NCBI GenBank assembly: GCA_900757465.1
Contig: CAAENY010000134.1
Location: 1 to 14,508, forward strand
Reading direction: 5' to 3'
From: an uncultured Collinsella sp.
Lineage (GTDB): Bacteria; Actinomycetota; Coriobacteriia; Coriobacteriales; Coriobacteriaceae
Length of the DNA stretch: 14,508 bases
Part shown: piece after piece, positions 13,829 through 14,508 of the stretch
Layout: every line of letters begins with the position of its first letter
Numbering within the stretch: position 1 is the first letter of the stretch
The notes under the pieces: generated by a model
Told to the model about the DNA's origin: nothing
What the model saw: the letters and a program-made list of their open reading frames with translations, nothing else
The model's database searches: none
Program-made: the position numbers and the translations under genes

Positions 13829-14508
13829 ATGGCAAAAAACACCGCAAACTATGGTAACGACAGTATTCGTCAGCTCAAGGACGAGGAGCGCGTACGCCTG
13901 CGCCCCGCCGTTATCTTTGGCTCGGACGGACTCGATGGCTGCGCGCATGCCGCCTTCGAGATCCTGTCCAACGCCGTTGACGAGGCGCGCCAGGGCTACG
14001 GCAAGCTCATCACCCTTACCGCCTTTCGCGATGGCTCCATTCAGGTAGAGGACAACGGCCGCGGCTGCCCGCTCGACTGGAACCCTTCCGAGAAGCGCTT
14101 TAACTGGGAGCTCGTCTTTTGCGAGCTCTACGCAGGTGGCAAATACAACAACAACCAGGGCGGCGACTACGACTTCTCGCTCGGTACCAACGGCCTGGGC
14201 TCGTGCGCGACCCAGTACGCCTCCGAATACATGGACGTCACGGTTTGGCGCGACGGCAACAAGTACTCCCTGCACTTTAAGAAGGGCAAGGTCGTCGGCG
14301 CCAAAAAGAAAGCGCTTGAGATTGAGCCCAGCGACGAGGACCGCACCGGCACCACCATCAAGTGGCGCCCCGATCTTGAGGTCTTTACCTCCATCAGCAT
14401 CCCCCACGATTGGTATCGCGAGACCATGCGCCGCCAGGCCGTGGTCAACGCCAACGTGACCTTCCGTCTGCGCATCGAGGGCGACGACGGCGAGTTTTCC
14501 GAAGAGGA
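13829..14508 (+). CDS. Type IIA DNA topoisomerase subunit B (GyrB/ParE type), 5' part only
   Basis: 226 codons run off the window edge, so the gene is partial here and not broken. It starts MAKNTANYGNDSIRQLKDEE at ATG 13829; GAGAG about 8 nt upstream and AAAGGAG further upstream are the candidate ribosome binding sites. The GHKL ATPase motifs are present: FEILSNAVDEA (43-53, with catalytic-type Glu44 and Mg-binding Asn48), DNGRGCP (75-81), YAGGKYNN (101-108) and the ATP-lid GTNGLGSCATQYAS (119-132). Variants such as 'RLRPAVIFGSDGLDG' and 'RFNWELVFCELYAGGKYN' are characteristic of the second GyrB/ParE-like subunit of Clostridia and Coriobacteriia. It would pair with a subunit A, probably downstream beyond the window, to relax or decatenate DNA. 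I cannot tell gyrase from topoisomerase IV from this part. Confidence 0.9.
   Translation, partial: MAKNTANYGNDSIRQLKDEERVRLRPAVIFGSDGLDGCAHAAFEILSNAVDEARQGYGKLITLTAFRDGSIQVEDNGRGCPLDWNPSEKRFNWELVFCELYAGGKYNNNQGGDYDFSLGTNGLGSCATQYASEYMDVTVWRDGNKYSLHFKKGKVVGAKKKALEIEPSDEDRTGTTIKWRPDLEVFTSISIPHDWYRETMRRQAVVNANVTFRLRIEGDDGEFSEE

Noticed and set aside
13742..14407. Open frame on the minus strand (221 codons) opposite the topoisomerase gene
   Set aside because: The plus-strand frame carries all GHKL motifs; the minus frame is a codon-bias shadow with no family features.
13829..14508. Truncated topoisomerase gene as a pseudogene
   Set aside because: All motifs expected for the N-terminal part are present and the frame is open to the last base, so the gene simply continues past the window edge.

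Overview
The window looks like chromosome from a high-GC actinobacterium of the class Coriobacteriia, most likely Collinsella or a close relative. This is an inference from gene content: a PadR/DUF1700 locus, a LuxR-type regulator next to a very large Tat-exported, sortase-anchored surface protein, a DUF5067-like lipoprotein, and the GyrB/ParE-type subunit common in anaerobic Gram-positives. I saw no rRNA, tRNA or CRISPR array.

Positions 1-1670 are a scrapyard. They hold an IS3-type right end with its last 44 bp duplicated in tandem, a piece of an arginase-like gene, and, on the other strand, a piece of an unrelated gene fused to it. An apparently intact PH-domain membrane protein follows, with a second gene cut off after about 32 codons. 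A second IS3-family scar (the last 17 or so codons of a transposase plus the IS end) joins that gene to a truncated ABC-transporter ATPase gene on the minus strand. Positions 1671-3061 carry the rest of that minus-strand operon: PadR regulator, DUF1700 membrane protein, a small membrane-anchored protein, then the broken ATPase.

Positions 3402-8951 (plus strand) carry a LuxR-family regulator followed by a 1462-residue cell-surface protein. The surface protein has a Tat-like signal, an Ig-like/carboxypeptidase-regulatory-like N-terminal module, a CARDB-like module, a Gly/Ser linker and an LAxTG sorting signal. The regulator may control the surface protein. A strong hairpin at 9002-9033 separates it from a convergent minus-strand lipoprotein gene (9063-10079).

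Positions 10424-12244 (plus strand) hold a DUF3825-type protein gene with an internally duplicated N-terminal module. It is interrupted by an in-frame TAG 32 codons before its natural-looking end, followed by a good terminator. A perfect 14-bp inverted repeat then precedes a convergent, AT-richer gene for an AAA+ ATPase of the AAA_14/DUF4143 type, which looks acquired. The window ends inside a type IIA topoisomerase subunit B gene (13829 onward).

Most of the window is ordinary Coriobacteriia accessory DNA. The strongest unexpected signals are the amber codon in the DUF3825 gene, the duplicated module in the same protein, the hairpin between it and the ATPase gene, and the two IS-generated gene mosaics at the left end. 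I did not find convincing evidence of a complete new multi-gene system.
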